Positions 38,161-46,580 of a stretch of 64,000 nucleotides of DNA are shown here, one piece after another. A program made the position numbers and the translations under genes. The notes beneath the pieces are model-generated. The model made no database searches, was not told the origin of the DNA, and worked only from the letters and a program-made list of their open reading frames with translations. Origin of the DNA: Corallococcus terminator (GTDB lineage: Bacteria; Myxococcota; Myxococcia; Myxococcales; Myxococcaceae); assembly GCF_003611635.1 (NCBI RefSeq), contig NZ_RAVZ01000005.1, positions 24,083-88,082 of the forward strand, read 5' to 3'. Numbering within the stretch: position 1 is the stretch's first letter; the number at the start of each line of letters is the position of its first letter.

Positions 38161-39813
38161 CTACTCCGCGTAGTAGAAGCCGTTGCCCCACTTGAAGGCC
38201 GTGGTGCCGGACGGCGCGCTCATGATGTAGCAATTGGCGCCGTCAAAGCCTCCCTCGATACAGGAGTTGTTCCAGCCGGCCGACACGTAATAGTTGTTCG
38301 CCCAGGTGAACGGGTTGCCGTACGGGGGCACGTTCTTGATGAAGCAGTTCGCCCCGTCGAACCACGGGGTGATGAGGCCCCCGCTCCAGTACGGCACCTT
38401 CTTGGTGCACGGGGCCGGACCGTTGGCCACCTTGGCGATCCGCATGTCCGTGTTCGCCCCGCCCCAGATCATCGCGTGGATGAGGAGGGCAGGGTTGCCG
38501 TTGTTGTTGTAGCTGAACCAGTTGGCGTTGTTGCGGTCCTCGTCGTCGGTGTGGACGAAGCCCGCCGCCAGCCAGTACGCGGACGCGTGGTTGGACGCCG
38601 CGAAGACGCCGTACTCCATGCCCAGCGACGGGAAGCCCGGCATGTAATAGTTGGTCGACGGCATGAACATGCAGAAGCGCAGCGTCGTGTTGGAGTTGGA
38701 GTTGGACACGTTGGGCCAGAGGTTGCCCGAGCGCCAGTTGGCGTTGTTGCGGTCCTCGTTGTCGAAGTAGCGGATGAACTCCATGCTGCCCAGCGGGCAG
38801 ACGGAGCCCAGCTTGAGCACGGCGTAGGTCTCCTTGCGCAGGTCGGTGTTCCAGCCGTGGTGCAGGGGCCGGAACTTGGTGCCGTCCACACGGCAGAAGC
38901 CAAACCGCGTCCCACCGCTGCTCTGCTGCGTCGCGCCGATCCAGCCCCAGTTGTAGTTGGCGTTGTTGCTGTCTTCGTCATCCATGTAGATCTGGATGAA
39001 CTCGCTGCCCGCGGGGCAGCCGTTCTTCTTCGGAATCACGCCGACGTCGTAGGGACCAAAGGACATCGCCGCCAGGCCGCGCGTCTTGTCCGACGTGTCC
39101 TGGGGAACGGAGGACACCGCGCAGTGCGTCTTGGACATGGCGGAATCCACCTCGTGGCACTGGCCGTCCACGCAGTAGCTGCCGTCCTTGCAGGTGCCGG
39201 GGTCGGAGGAAGGCGCCGGCGCCTTGCACGCCTTGAGCGTGGCACCGTTGCACATGGCCTGGGACACGTCCGCGTCCGCCGGGTAGCAGTGCCCCTTGTC
39301 GCTGGTCAGGTCGTCGCAATACGCCCCATCCACGCACGTGCCCACGCCCGCCTTCGGATCCGCGAGCTTGCACTCGCACAGCGCCTGCGAGGGCGCGGAG
39401 TCCAGCGGCTGGCAACCACAGGCGTCGCAGTAGGCGCCGTCGGAGGAGCACGAACCCTGACCGCAACCGGTCGGGGGCAGGTCGCAGGAGTCGCCCATCG
39501 ACGCGCCGCCGCACATCACCTGCGAAACCGGGGCGCTGGCCGGATGGCAGAACGCGGCGTCCCCACCACAGGCCGTGCCTTCACAGTAGGAGCCCTCGGA
39601 ACAGCGGCCCACGCCACAGACGGGGTTGAGCAGGCCACAGGCACACGCCAACTGGGATTTGGGATCCTCCGGCGCATAGCACTTCACGCCGTCACAGTAG
39701 CTCTTCTCGACGCAGCCTTCGGGGATGGGGGACTCGTCCGCGGCGCGGGCCGGGGTGGCCCCGAACAGCGCGATGACGAGGAGCGGCATGAACAACGACA
39801 ATCGGACTTGCAT
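38161..39813 (-). CDS. Secreted Cys-rich repeat protein
   Basis: A 550-residue exported protein with a signal peptide (MQVRLSLFMPLLVIALFGAT, cleavage after ARA). Residues about 25-240 consist of a Cys-rich motif repeated six times, of the form C..GSYC.G..C...D...S...C (for example RCSEGSYCEGTACGG and TCVDGAYCDDLTSDKG). The C-terminal half has a different repeat, with the unit DDEDSNNANYNWGWIG, DNEDRNNANWRSGN and DDEDRNNANWFSY. These could bind calcium through the acidic clusters. The last 80 residues hold a paired motif, FDGANCFIKN and FDGANCYIMS. Likely a disulfide-rich coat or matrix protein. Confidence 0.78.
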   Translation of the reverse strand: MQVRLSLFMPLLVIALFGATPARAADESPIPEGCVEKSYCDGVKCYAPEDPKSQLACACGLLNPVCGVGRCSEGSYCEGTACGGDAAFCHPASAPVSQVMCGGASMGDSCDLPPTGCGQGSCSSDGAYCDACGCQPLDSAPSQALCECKLADPKAGVGTCVDGAYCDDLTSDKGHCYPADADVSQAMCNGATLKACKAPAPSSDPGTCKDGSYCVDGQCHEVDSAMSKTHCAVSSVPQDTSDKTRGLAAMSFGPYDVGVIPKKNGCPAGSEFIQIYMDDEDSNNANYNWGWIGATQQSSGGTRFGFCRVDGTKFRPLHHGWNTDLRKETYAVLKLGSVCPLGSMEFIRYFDNEDRNNANWRSGNLWPNVSNSNSNTTLRFCMFMPSTNYYMPGFPSLGMEYGVFAASNHASAYWLAAGFVHTDDEDRNNANWFSYNNNGNPALLIHAMIWGGANTDMRIAKVANGPAPCTKKVPYWSGGLITPWFDGANCFIKNVPPYGNPFTWANNYYVSAGWNNSCIEGGFDGANCYIMSAPSGTTAFKWGNGFYYAE

Positions 39814-40057
39814 GGGAATGGATGACTCCGTTGGGGGTTGCGGCGGCGCGAACAGCACGCGCCATGCCATTGCATGGCCTTCACTCTGGCGGACCCCACC
39901 GCGCGGCGCCTTTCTGTGACGTCTGACGTTACAAAGCGAGAGAATGCCGTGACGGCGAAAGCAACACGGACCTCAAACCGTTGCTTCTCCTTGCATCCCC
40001 TTTGGTGAGACCATCGGACGTCGGGCGAACGGCCCGCGCTGGAGGTCACCGAGGCAC

Positions 40058-40798
40058 ATGCAAGACGTCGACATCAAGACCGCGGATGGAGTGCTGGACG
40101 CGAAGCTGTTCCAACCCGAAGGCCCGGGCTCGTGGCCGGCGGTCATCCTGTGCATGGATGCGATGGGCGTGCGGCCGTCGCTGGAGAGCATGGCGCAACG
40201 CATCGCGGCGGCGGGGTATGTCGTCCTGCTGCCCAACGTCTTCTACCGGGACGGGCACGCCTCCAAGCTGGAGATCAAGGGTTCGTTCGAGGACCCGGCG
40301 TTCCTCAAGCGCATCTACGCGCTCATCGGGAACCTGACGCCTGAACGGCAGAAGGCGGACACCGCCGCGGAGCTCGACTTCCTGGCCCGGCACCCGTCGG
40401 TGCAGCCGGGGTCCAAGGTGGGGGTGACGGGCTACTGCTTCGGCGGGAACGTCGCCGTGCGCATGGCCGCGAACTTCCCGGACCGCATCGGCGCGGTGGC
40501 TTCGTCCCATGGCGGAAAGCTGGCGACGGACTCGCCCGACAGTCCCCACCGGCTGGTGGGTCAGGTGAAGGGTGAGCTGTACTTTGGCCACGCGGACAAC
40601 GACAAGTCCATGACCGCGGAAGACATCCAGACGCTGGAAGCGGCCCTGAAGGCAGCCGGCGTCAGGTACGTGTCGGAGCTGTACCCGGGCGCGCGTCACG
40701 GCTACGCGATTGACAACTCGCCCGTGTACCACGCGCAGGCCGCGGAGACGCACTGGCGCAGGATCCTCGAACTGTTCGGTCGCACGCTGCGCGCCTGA
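40058..40798 (+). CDS. Dienelactone hydrolase family protein
   Basis: A 246-residue alpha/beta hydrolase of the DLH family. Its nucleophile elbow GYCFGG carries Cys127, the family hallmark, with a later His in ARHGYAIDN. An acidic residue is present in FGHADNDKSM. DLH enzymes open the lactone ring in the chlorocatechol pathway, but many related proteins act on other esters. No catechol-pathway neighbour is seen, so the substrate is open. The start is an ATG that opens the conserved block DVDIKTADGVLDAKLFQPEG. Confidence 0.9.
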   Translation: MQDVDIKTADGVLDAKLFQPEGPGSWPAVILCMDAMGVRPSLESMAQRIAAAGYVVLLPNVFYRDGHASKLEIKGSFEDPAFLKRIYALIGNLTPERQKADTAAELDFLARHPSVQPGSKVGVTGYCFGGNVAVRMAANFPDRIGAVASSHGGKLATDSPDSPHRLVGQVKGELYFGHADNDKSMTAEDIQTLEAALKAAGVRYVSELYPGARHGYAIDNSPVYHAQAAETHWRRILELFGRTLRA

Positions 40799-40965
40799 GC
40801 GCGGGTGCACTGCGTCACCGACTTCGGGGCGCGTCTGGGTCCAGTTCCCCACACGCCCCCGAAGCACGGGGGAGCGACGGCGGACGTCGCGGCTGGAAGC
40901 CGGGCATCGTGCCTTCGCGGGTGGGCACGTTCGTGGCGGCGCGTCACCGCCAGGAGGCCATGGGC

Positions 40966-41451
40966 ATGCAAGGACCGGGAGCGCGCAGGGAAGCCGCCCG
41001 CATCACCGGGCCGTGGCGGTGGATCGACGCCCTGGCCTTCCAGGGGTACGCCTGGTTCCTCATCCTGGTGGGCGGAGTGTTGGGGCTGCTCGTGCCGCGC
41101 TGGGGGCCGCTCGCCTTCGAGGTCTACGCGCGCGGCGTCTTCGACGCGGGCATGCCGGACCAGACCCTGGCGAGCGCCCTCAATCAATACCGGTACATGA
41201 AGAGCATGGAGTTTGGTTTCGGGGTCTTTTGCGTGTGCTTCCGCGACCTCATCTACACCGACCGCCGGTTCAACCGCTTCTACCTGGGCATCCTCTTCCT
41301 GGGGACGGCGGAGCGGGCGCTGTCGGTCCTGCTGGATGGGATGCCGCGCCCCTTCTATGTCGCGGCCATCTTCATCGAGCTTTCCGTGGGCCTCATCGTC
41401 TTCATCTCCACCCGGCGCACGCTGCGGGCGGGGTTGCCTCCGGTGGGTTGA
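40966..41451 (+). CDS. Integral membrane protein (DUF4345-like)
   Basis: A 161-residue protein with four predicted transmembrane segments: AWFLILVGGVLGLLVPRWG, EFGFGVFCVCFRDLIY, FYLGILFLGTAERALSVLLD and FYVAAIFIELSVGLIVFIS. Between the first two is a small cytoplasmic or periplasmic loop with a conserved-looking YMKSMEFGFG. The family DUF4345 has no known function. I choose the ATG at 40966, which has AGGAGG eight bases upstream; a GTG at 40909 would add a hydrophilic tail. The next gene starts 32 bases later. Confidence 0.72.
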   Translation: MQGPGARREAARITGPWRWIDALAFQGYAWFLILVGGVLGLLVPRWGPLAFEVYARGVFDAGMPDQTLASALNQYRYMKSMEFGFGVFCVCFRDLIYTDRRFNRFYLGILFLGTAERALSVLLDGMPRPFYVAAIFIELSVGLIVFISTRRTLRAGLPPVG

Positions 41452-41483
41452 CGTCTGGATTTGACCGGGAGTACGACCTGGAG

Positions 41484-42494
41484 ATGACCCCTCCCTCCGT
41501 CCATCCGGCGCAGCTCATCGTCGACCTTGGTTTTGGTTTCATCCTGTCCGGCGCGCTGGCCACGGCGGCGGAGCTGGGCGTCGCGGACCAGTTGGAGCAG
41601 GGCCCGAAGAGCGCGGCCCTGCTCGCGGAGGCGGTGGGCGCGGAGGCGGCGGCGCTCTACCGGGTGCTGCGGCTGCTGGCGAGCGCGGGCGTGTTCTCCG
41701 AGGACGCCGACGGAAACTTCGCGCTCACCCCCGCCTCCGACCTGCTGCGCACCCAGGCCCCCGGTTCCCTGCGCAGCGCGGTGTTGATGCTCACGCAGGA
41801 CATCTTCTGGGCTCCGACGGGGGCGCTCACGCGGACGGTGCGGACGGGGAAGAACGCCTTCGAGCAGATCTTCGGCAAGCCCTTCTTCGATCACCTCGCG
41901 AGCAACGCGGCGGCGGGCGCCACCTTCCACCGGGGCATGTCCAGCCTGTCGGACCTGGAGAATGGCCCCATCGCGCGCAGCTACGACTTCAGCGCCTGCC
42001 GGCAGGTGGTGGACGTGGGCGGGGGCCACGGAGGCTTCCTCATCGAAGTGCTCCAGGCCTCGCCGTCGCTCCGGGGCGTGCTCTTCGACCACCGCCATGT
42101 CCTGGACGAGGCGCGCATCGGCTCGGCGGGGCTGTCCTCGCGCTGCGAGCTGGTGGAGGGGGACTTCTTCCAGACGGTGCCTTCGGGCGCGGACGCGTAT
42201 GTCCTCAAGCGCATCCTCCACGACTGGAGCGACGCGGTATGCGTGGACATCCTGCGCCACTGCCGCCGCGAGATGGCCCAGGGCGGCCGGGTGCTGGTGG
42301 TGGACACCGTCATTCCGCCCGGGAGCGCGCCCCACGGGGGCAAGGTGCTGGACGTGATGATGCTGGCGTCGCTGCCCGGCCGTGAGCGCACCGAGGAGGA
42401 CTTCCGCAAGCTCTTCGCCCAGGCGGGCTTGCGGCTCTCGCGCGTCATCCCCACGCCGGCCGCGCTCAGCATCACCGAGGCCGTGGCGGCGTAG
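41484..42494 (+). CDS. O-methyltransferase (acetylserotonin/COMT-like family)
   Basis: A 336-residue SAM-dependent O-methyltransferase. The N-terminal helical dimerisation domain (VDLGFGFILSGALATAAELG, then LYRVLRLLASAGVF) precedes the SAM-binding domain, with motif I VVDVGGGHGGFL, the acid-loop VEGDFF, and the catalytic region LKRILHDWSDAVCVDIL, whose His is the likely base. The C-terminal part ends GLRLSRVIPTPAALSITEA. Family members methylate phenolic or polyketide hydroxyls, so it may act in secondary metabolism; no biosynthetic partner is present nearby. It follows the membrane-protein gene closely and may be co-transcribed. Confidence 0.88.
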   Translation: MTPPSVHPAQLIVDLGFGFILSGALATAAELGVADQLEQGPKSAALLAEAVGAEAAALYRVLRLLASAGVFSEDADGNFALTPASDLLRTQAPGSLRSAVLMLTQDIFWAPTGALTRTVRTGKNAFEQIFGKPFFDHLASNAAAGATFHRGMSSLSDLENGPIARSYDFSACRQVVDVGGGHGGFLIEVLQASPSLRGVLFDHRHVLDEARIGSAGLSSRCELVEGDFFQTVPSGADAYVLKRILHDWSDAVCVDILRHCRREMAQGGRVLVVDTVIPPGSAPHGGKVLDVMMLASLPGRERTEEDFRKLFAQAGLRLSRVIPTPAALSITEAVAA

Positions 42495-42889
42495 AGGACA
42501 CGGACCGCGGGCGCTTTTTCCCGAATGGAGGAAAAGCACCCGCCCTCGCAGGACCGAGGGGCGACATCTCCGGTTTCACGGCACCACCGCTGGACACGAA
42601 CGACCGTGGCCGTTTCCGTCCCCCAGCAGGTAGTCAATCCGACCGCACGACGAGCCCTCCTCAAGGAAGGCGCGCACGAAGCCCCCCGCATCGTCATCGC
42701 GACAAGTGCCTCCTGGATTGGGAAGGATTCGGGCAAAAACCAGACGGGAATCCAACCCGTTGCATGAGGCCGGGAAGCCGTGAGCCGGCCCCTGAAACAC
42801 TTCACGCAAGGACCTGACCCCACCGGCGTCACGGCATCTCCTACAGTCTCTTCCTTGACAGTTCCGCCCTGATTGAGTCGAATAAAACA
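42495..42889. other. 395-bp low-GC spacer
   Basis: This region and the gene after it are clearly less GC-rich than the rest. I find no convincing gene. An 80-codon open frame at 42525 encodes low-complexity, unconserved-looking sequence. It should hold the promoter of the following gene. Confidence 0.5.
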
Positions 42890-43738
42890 ATGACAGCCAT
42901 CAACACCACGATGTCCTGGACGGCCTTGCCTGAAGTTCCGCAGCACGGAATCCAGGGTGGTGACGTTTTGATCAAGCATGTTTTTGATCGAACGGAGTTC
43001 GTGGAGACGGCCATCCGGGCCGGCAATCTCCTGCATGTGTTCGACCATCGAGGATCGAAAACAGCGGAGCACGTTGCGATGGTCGGCACCAGTTCGACCC
43101 TCTTCAAGGCGGGGGCTCTCAAGATACACGCAGGTCAGGTGCATCTGGTCGAAGCCGTCTCCGCGGGGATCCTGGCGCGCACCGAAGCCCAGAATGACCT
43201 CCTCTGGCGGAGCAATTATTACACCTTGTTTCGAGCGCCCGACCCGAACTTCGCCTACATCAGCAACGGACTGGCGACGCGGCTCTTCAAGAACGCGAAT
43301 CACGATTGCGTTGTCGAGGAGGTGGATCAGGCTGAGGTTGGGATCAAGAAGTCCCTGGTGCCGTTCGTCAGCAAGGCGCACGAAAAGCCGGCGGTCGCGC
43401 AGAAGAACCGCTATGGCTTTGGCAACATGGCGACGTCAGCCCTCCCAAACCTGATTCCTGACTTCATGTCGCGCCATGACAAGCAGGTGCTGGAATACAT
43501 CCAGGGAACGAACAGCTCGATCGCCTATGTCTGTTCCGCGTTGATCGCGAGCGCGCTTCAAGCCTGGAGAAGGCACACCACCACGGACGAAAAGCGCCTC
43601 TTCGTCGACCCTGCGCAGGTGCACCCCTGCGCAGTGGAACACCAGTTGCTCGGCGAAGAACTGGGATGGAAGCGCGTCGGGCGCTGGGGCAAGCAGGTCA
43701 AGAGCGCCGAGGACAAGCACGCCGCACACGCGCTGTAG
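42890..43738 (+). CDS. Permuted papain-fold (YiiX/YebB-like NlpC/P60) cysteine hydrolase, atypical base composition
   Basis: A 282-residue protein with the order of motifs of permuted NlpC/P60 enzymes. The first conserved element GDVLIKHVF matches the 'GD-hydrophobic' strand, followed by AEHVAMVG (His61), HLVEAVSAGI (Glu88) and, late, IAYVCSALIASALQ (Cys215). In permuted papain folds the His and acid come before the Cys, as here. Such enzymes cleave peptidoglycan peptides, acylate lipids or act as effectors. No signal peptide is seen. GC content is lower and codon choice differs from its neighbours, which suggests recent acquisition. It stands alone. My assignment rests on motif order only. 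Confidence 0.6.
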   Translation: MTAINTTMSWTALPEVPQHGIQGGDVLIKHVFDRTEFVETAIRAGNLLHVFDHRGSKTAEHVAMVGTSSTLFKAGALKIHAGQVHLVEAVSAGILARTEAQNDLLWRSNYYTLFRAPDPNFAYISNGLATRLFKNANHDCVVEEVDQAEVGIKKSLVPFVSKAHEKPAVAQKNRYGFGNMATSALPNLIPDFMSRHDKQVLEYIQGTNSSIAYVCSALIASALQAWRRHTTTDEKRLFVDPAQVHPCAVEHQLLGEELGWKRVGRWGKQVKSAEDKHAAHAL

Positions 43739-43784
43739 TCGCTCACGCTGACACCAGCGGGCTGGACGGCGCGGCCGCCGTTGT

Positions 43785-45212
43785 CTAGCGCCTGCCCAGG
43801 AGGCCGAAGGGCTTCCACTCCAGGATCTTCAGGTCGAACCCGGCCTGGCGCTTCGCGGCGATCCAGTCCTCCAAGGCACTCAATGCGGCGGCCTCGTCAG
43901 CGAAGGGATGACGTTCGCCGTCGCGGGTCACCAGCGTCGTGCCGTCCACGATGGCCGACGTGTACTCCGCCTTGGGGCCGCCATGGTTCGCGAACTCCCG
44001 TTCGAGCGGGCCGCGCCCCGGAACCACCGTCGTGACGCGCAGGAAGTCTCCGGTGTAGCGGGCCGCCAGCCGCCGCACCTCCGCTGCCGCGGCGTCGGAG
44101 GTCTCGAAGGCGAAGCGGAACGTCTTCAGCGAACCGTTGTTGATGCCCACGTGGAGCTGGACGACAGCGCCGAAGCGTTCGAGTTCCAGGAAGAGGTCGC
44201 CCCGCTTGCGCCAGAAGGTGACGCGCTCCGAGGCCCGCTGCTTCACGTCGAGGACGGGCGGCGCCTCCTCCCCGAGGAACCGCTGTCCGTCGAAGATGTG
44301 CATGGGGAAGCTGCCCGGGCGCAGCAGCCACACCTCCCCCGTCTTCCGCTGCGCGTAGACGACGTCCTTCGCCCGCGCGTTCTTCGAGGCCCGGGCCGCG
44401 ATCCCCTCGATGTCCAGCCCCTCCAGCTCCTCGGCGGTAGGCGCGTCCGGCTCGCGGACCTGTCGTGGCTGGGGCGCGTCCAGGAAGACGGGCTCACCCT
44501 GCTGGATGCGATTGAAGAGCGCGTCGTGGTGGAGCTCCCCCAGGTCGAGGTTCCAGAGTTCGGGCACGAGGAACGTGGTGGCGAGCGAGGCAGCCTCCTC
44601 GCCGGAGCGGCCATTCTCAAGCTGGTGCTCGGCGTGGACCTCGCCGTAGCAGGTGACGTCGTGATCATTCTCGTCGAGGAAGCGCGTGGTGAGGTCACCC
44701 GCCACGACGAGGCTGTCATCGTTGTAGATGCCCTGGATGACGTCCCGGACCACGAGGTCGCCGAGCACCAGGAAGTTCCCCGACGTCTTGAGCCCCCATG
44801 CCGTGCAGCGGCCCACGACCACGACGGTCGAGTCCGGCCCGCAGTCCTCCAGCACGCCCTCCACCTCCAGGTCCCCCAGGACGATGAGGGGCGCGGTGAC
44901 GCGCAATGCGCCTGAAGCCCGCGCGTTGCCCGTCACGACCGTGGGCTCGGCCACGGGGGCGTCGAGCACCGCGTCCACGGGCGGCAGGACTTCACGCATC
45001 ACCACGGCCGCGAAGCCGATGGGTGACAGGGGTCCGGGGCACAGCGCCTGCGCGAGTTCGGAGGGCGACAGCGCGCCGCCCTTGGGGAACGCACCGGCCA
45101 GGGACGAGACCGTGGGCGCACCGTGGTGGGAGAGCGCGTCGAGGACGGCACCTTCAAGACGGGCGAGCGTGGCCTCCGCGCGCGGGAGGAACTCATTCTG
45201 GGAGAGGAGCAT
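43785..45212 (-). CDS. Polymer-forming cytoskeletal (bactofilin-like) protein with C-terminal extension
   Basis: A 475-residue protein. Residues about 95-200 have short beta-strands with a regular spacing (APLIVLGDLEVEGVLEDCG, NFLVLGDLVVRDVIQGIYND, SLVVAGDLTTRFLDEND), a beta-helix pattern of bactofilin-type proteins. The N-terminal 90 and C-terminal 270 residues are outside that domain. The C-terminal part has a mixed beta-sheet pattern (ERVTFWRKRGDLFLELERF, VQLHVGINNGSLKTF), and ends with AKRQAGFDLKILEW. The divergent gene contains a similar EKAGFALHLIELW. A distinct feature is the lack of a membrane segment. It may be a scaffold; the role is unknown. Confidence 0.72.
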   Translation of the reverse strand: MLLSQNEFLPRAEATLARLEGAVLDALSHHGAPTVSSLAGAFPKGGALSPSELAQALCPGPLSPIGFAAVVMREVLPPVDAVLDAPVAEPTVVTGNARASGALRVTAPLIVLGDLEVEGVLEDCGPDSTVVVVGRCTAWGLKTSGNFLVLGDLVVRDVIQGIYNDDSLVVAGDLTTRFLDENDHDVTCYGEVHAEHQLENGRSGEEAASLATTFLVPELWNLDLGELHHDALFNRIQQGEPVFLDAPQPRQVREPDAPTAEELEGLDIEGIAARASKNARAKDVVYAQRKTGEVWLLRPGSFPMHIFDGQRFLGEEAPPVLDVKQRASERVTFWRKRGDLFLELERFGAVVQLHVGINNGSLKTFRFAFETSDAAAAEVRRLAARYTGDFLRVTTVVPGRGPLEREFANHGGPKAEYTSAIVDGTTLVTRDGERHPFADEAAALSALEDWIAAKRQAGFDLKILEWKPFGLLGRR

Positions 45213-45263
45213 TCGCGCGCATCCTAGCCACGCGAAACACATTGAGTGGGATACGTTCGCGCC

Positions 45264-46568
45264 ATGGCGAACTGGAAGCGGCTGGAGAAGCTCAATGGGG
45301 GCGAGAAGATCTACTACGTGGAGCCCCCGCTCGACACGAAGCGCGAGGTCTGGTTCTTCGCTGCGGACAACCGGTTCCGCGTGTGGCGTGACGGCCAGCT
45401 CCACAAGGGCGAGGCGAAGCGTCCCCAGGTCGAGGGACCCGTCACGGAGCGCTTCACGCTCTACAAGCTCCTGGAGCAGCTCTTCGTGGACGTGGAGATC
45501 CGCAAGGACGCGGCGGTGGTCCGCCGGGGCATGTTGAACGGCGCCGACCTGTCGACGCGCATCGACCCCTCGGAGGTCGCGCTGCTGCTCGCGCACTACC
45601 GGGAGCTTGGCTTCCGGGATGGCTTCGCGTGGAACGCGACGAAGACCCGCGTGACGCGGCGGGAGTACCGCAAGGGCGTGTCCACCCGCTGGACGGTGGA
45701 GGTGGACGGGAGCACCGTCATCGAGGATGGGCGCAAGGAGTTCCCCACCGCGAGCCGTGAGGCGGCCATCGCGCACGCGGAGAAGCGCATCCGCGCCAGG
45801 GAGAAGGCCGGCTTCGCGCTGCACTTGATAGAGCTTTGGAACGCCAAGAACCCCAACCCCGAGCCCCGTCCCCCGAAGGGGGTGTCCGCGAGCAAGCCGT
45901 TGCCGAAGCGGCCCGCGCTCGTGAAGCCGAAGGACGCCTGGACGGCGGTGGATGCGGCCATCGACCTGCTCAAGGACCTGCACACGCGCCTGCCGAAGGC
46001 GCACTTCGTCACCGAGTGCCTGGAGCCGAAGGCGGACCGGGCGCGCATCACCTCCGTGGAGAACGCGGCGTCCTTCTTCCTGCGCATGCACAAGGCCCGC
46101 GTCGGGCGCTGGGCGAAGGCGAAGCCCCGCGCGCCGAAGAAGGGCGAGTCGAGCTGGGCCTACTTCCGCCGGGTGTACGGCTCCATCACGTGGATCCTCG
46201 ACGGCCAGGCAGACCCGGGACTGTCGATGTTCTACTGCGGCAACGTCACCGGCGGCGGCTGGAGCTGCCTGGAGATCGACAGCGACAGCGACTACCCGCT
46301 CGACGACCTGGTGGAGCTGACGGGCAACGAGGAGCTGGCCGACCTCGTGGTGTTCCACGGAGGCTGGCACCACGACCTGTCGTTCGCGTTCGACCCGCGC
46401 GAAGTGTCCCCCACGGGCGAGCAGGCCATCATCCCGTTTGGCGACAACCTCACCCGGCTGCCACGGCGGGTGAAGCCCGAGCGCATCGTTCCGTTCGGAG
46501 ACTGGCTCTACCGGCGCGTCGTGGCCCTGACGAAGGTCGCGGAGCGGAACCTGCGCGAGCTGAACTGA
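45264..46568 (+). CDS. Hypothetical protein with WGR-like N-terminus
   Basis: A 434-residue protein starting at the ATG at 45264, preferred to a longer frame from 45246. The N-terminal 60 residues (WKRLEKLNGGEKIYYVEPPL, then EVWFFAADNRFRVWRDG) and a second block, TRWTVEVDGSTVIEDGRKEF, resemble small beta-domains of the WGR type. The segment HAEKRIRAREKAGFALHLIE closely resembles the end of the divergent bactofilin-like protein, suggesting shared ancestry of these parts. A C-terminal region (SMFYCGNVTGGGWSCLEIDS, then VVFHGGWHHDLSFAF) is Trp-rich. It has no membrane segment. The divergent gene shares a 51-bp promoter spacer, so the two are probably co-regulated. kgtP follows after 12 bases. 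Confidence 0.7.
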   Translation: MANWKRLEKLNGGEKIYYVEPPLDTKREVWFFAADNRFRVWRDGQLHKGEAKRPQVEGPVTERFTLYKLLEQLFVDVEIRKDAAVVRRGMLNGADLSTRIDPSEVALLLAHYRELGFRDGFAWNATKTRVTRREYRKGVSTRWTVEVDGSTVIEDGRKEFPTASREAAIAHAEKRIRAREKAGFALHLIELWNAKNPNPEPRPPKGVSASKPLPKRPALVKPKDAWTAVDAAIDLLKDLHTRLPKAHFVTECLEPKADRARITSVENAASFFLRMHKARVGRWAKAKPRAPKKGESSWAYFRRVYGSITWILDGQADPGLSMFYCGNVTGGGWSCLEIDSDSDYPLDDLVELTGNEELADLVVFHGGWHHDLSFAFDPREVSPTGEQAIIPFGDNLTRLPRRVKPERIVPFGDWLYRRVVALTKVAERNLRELN

Positions 46569-46580
46569 GCGGGGCCCGCC

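Noticed and set aside
40710..41483. Long frame upstream of and in register with the O-methyltransferase
   Set aside because: The first 258 codons overlap the dienelactone hydrolase end and the membrane protein in another frame and show no domain; the methyltransferase starts at 41484.
42525..42767. 80-codon frame in the 395-bp spacer
   Set aside because: Unconserved-looking, no RBS, low-complexity composition.
41981..43381. Minus-strand frame across the low-GC spacer
   Set aside because: Antisense to the methyltransferase and the NlpC-like gene, no recognisable domain.
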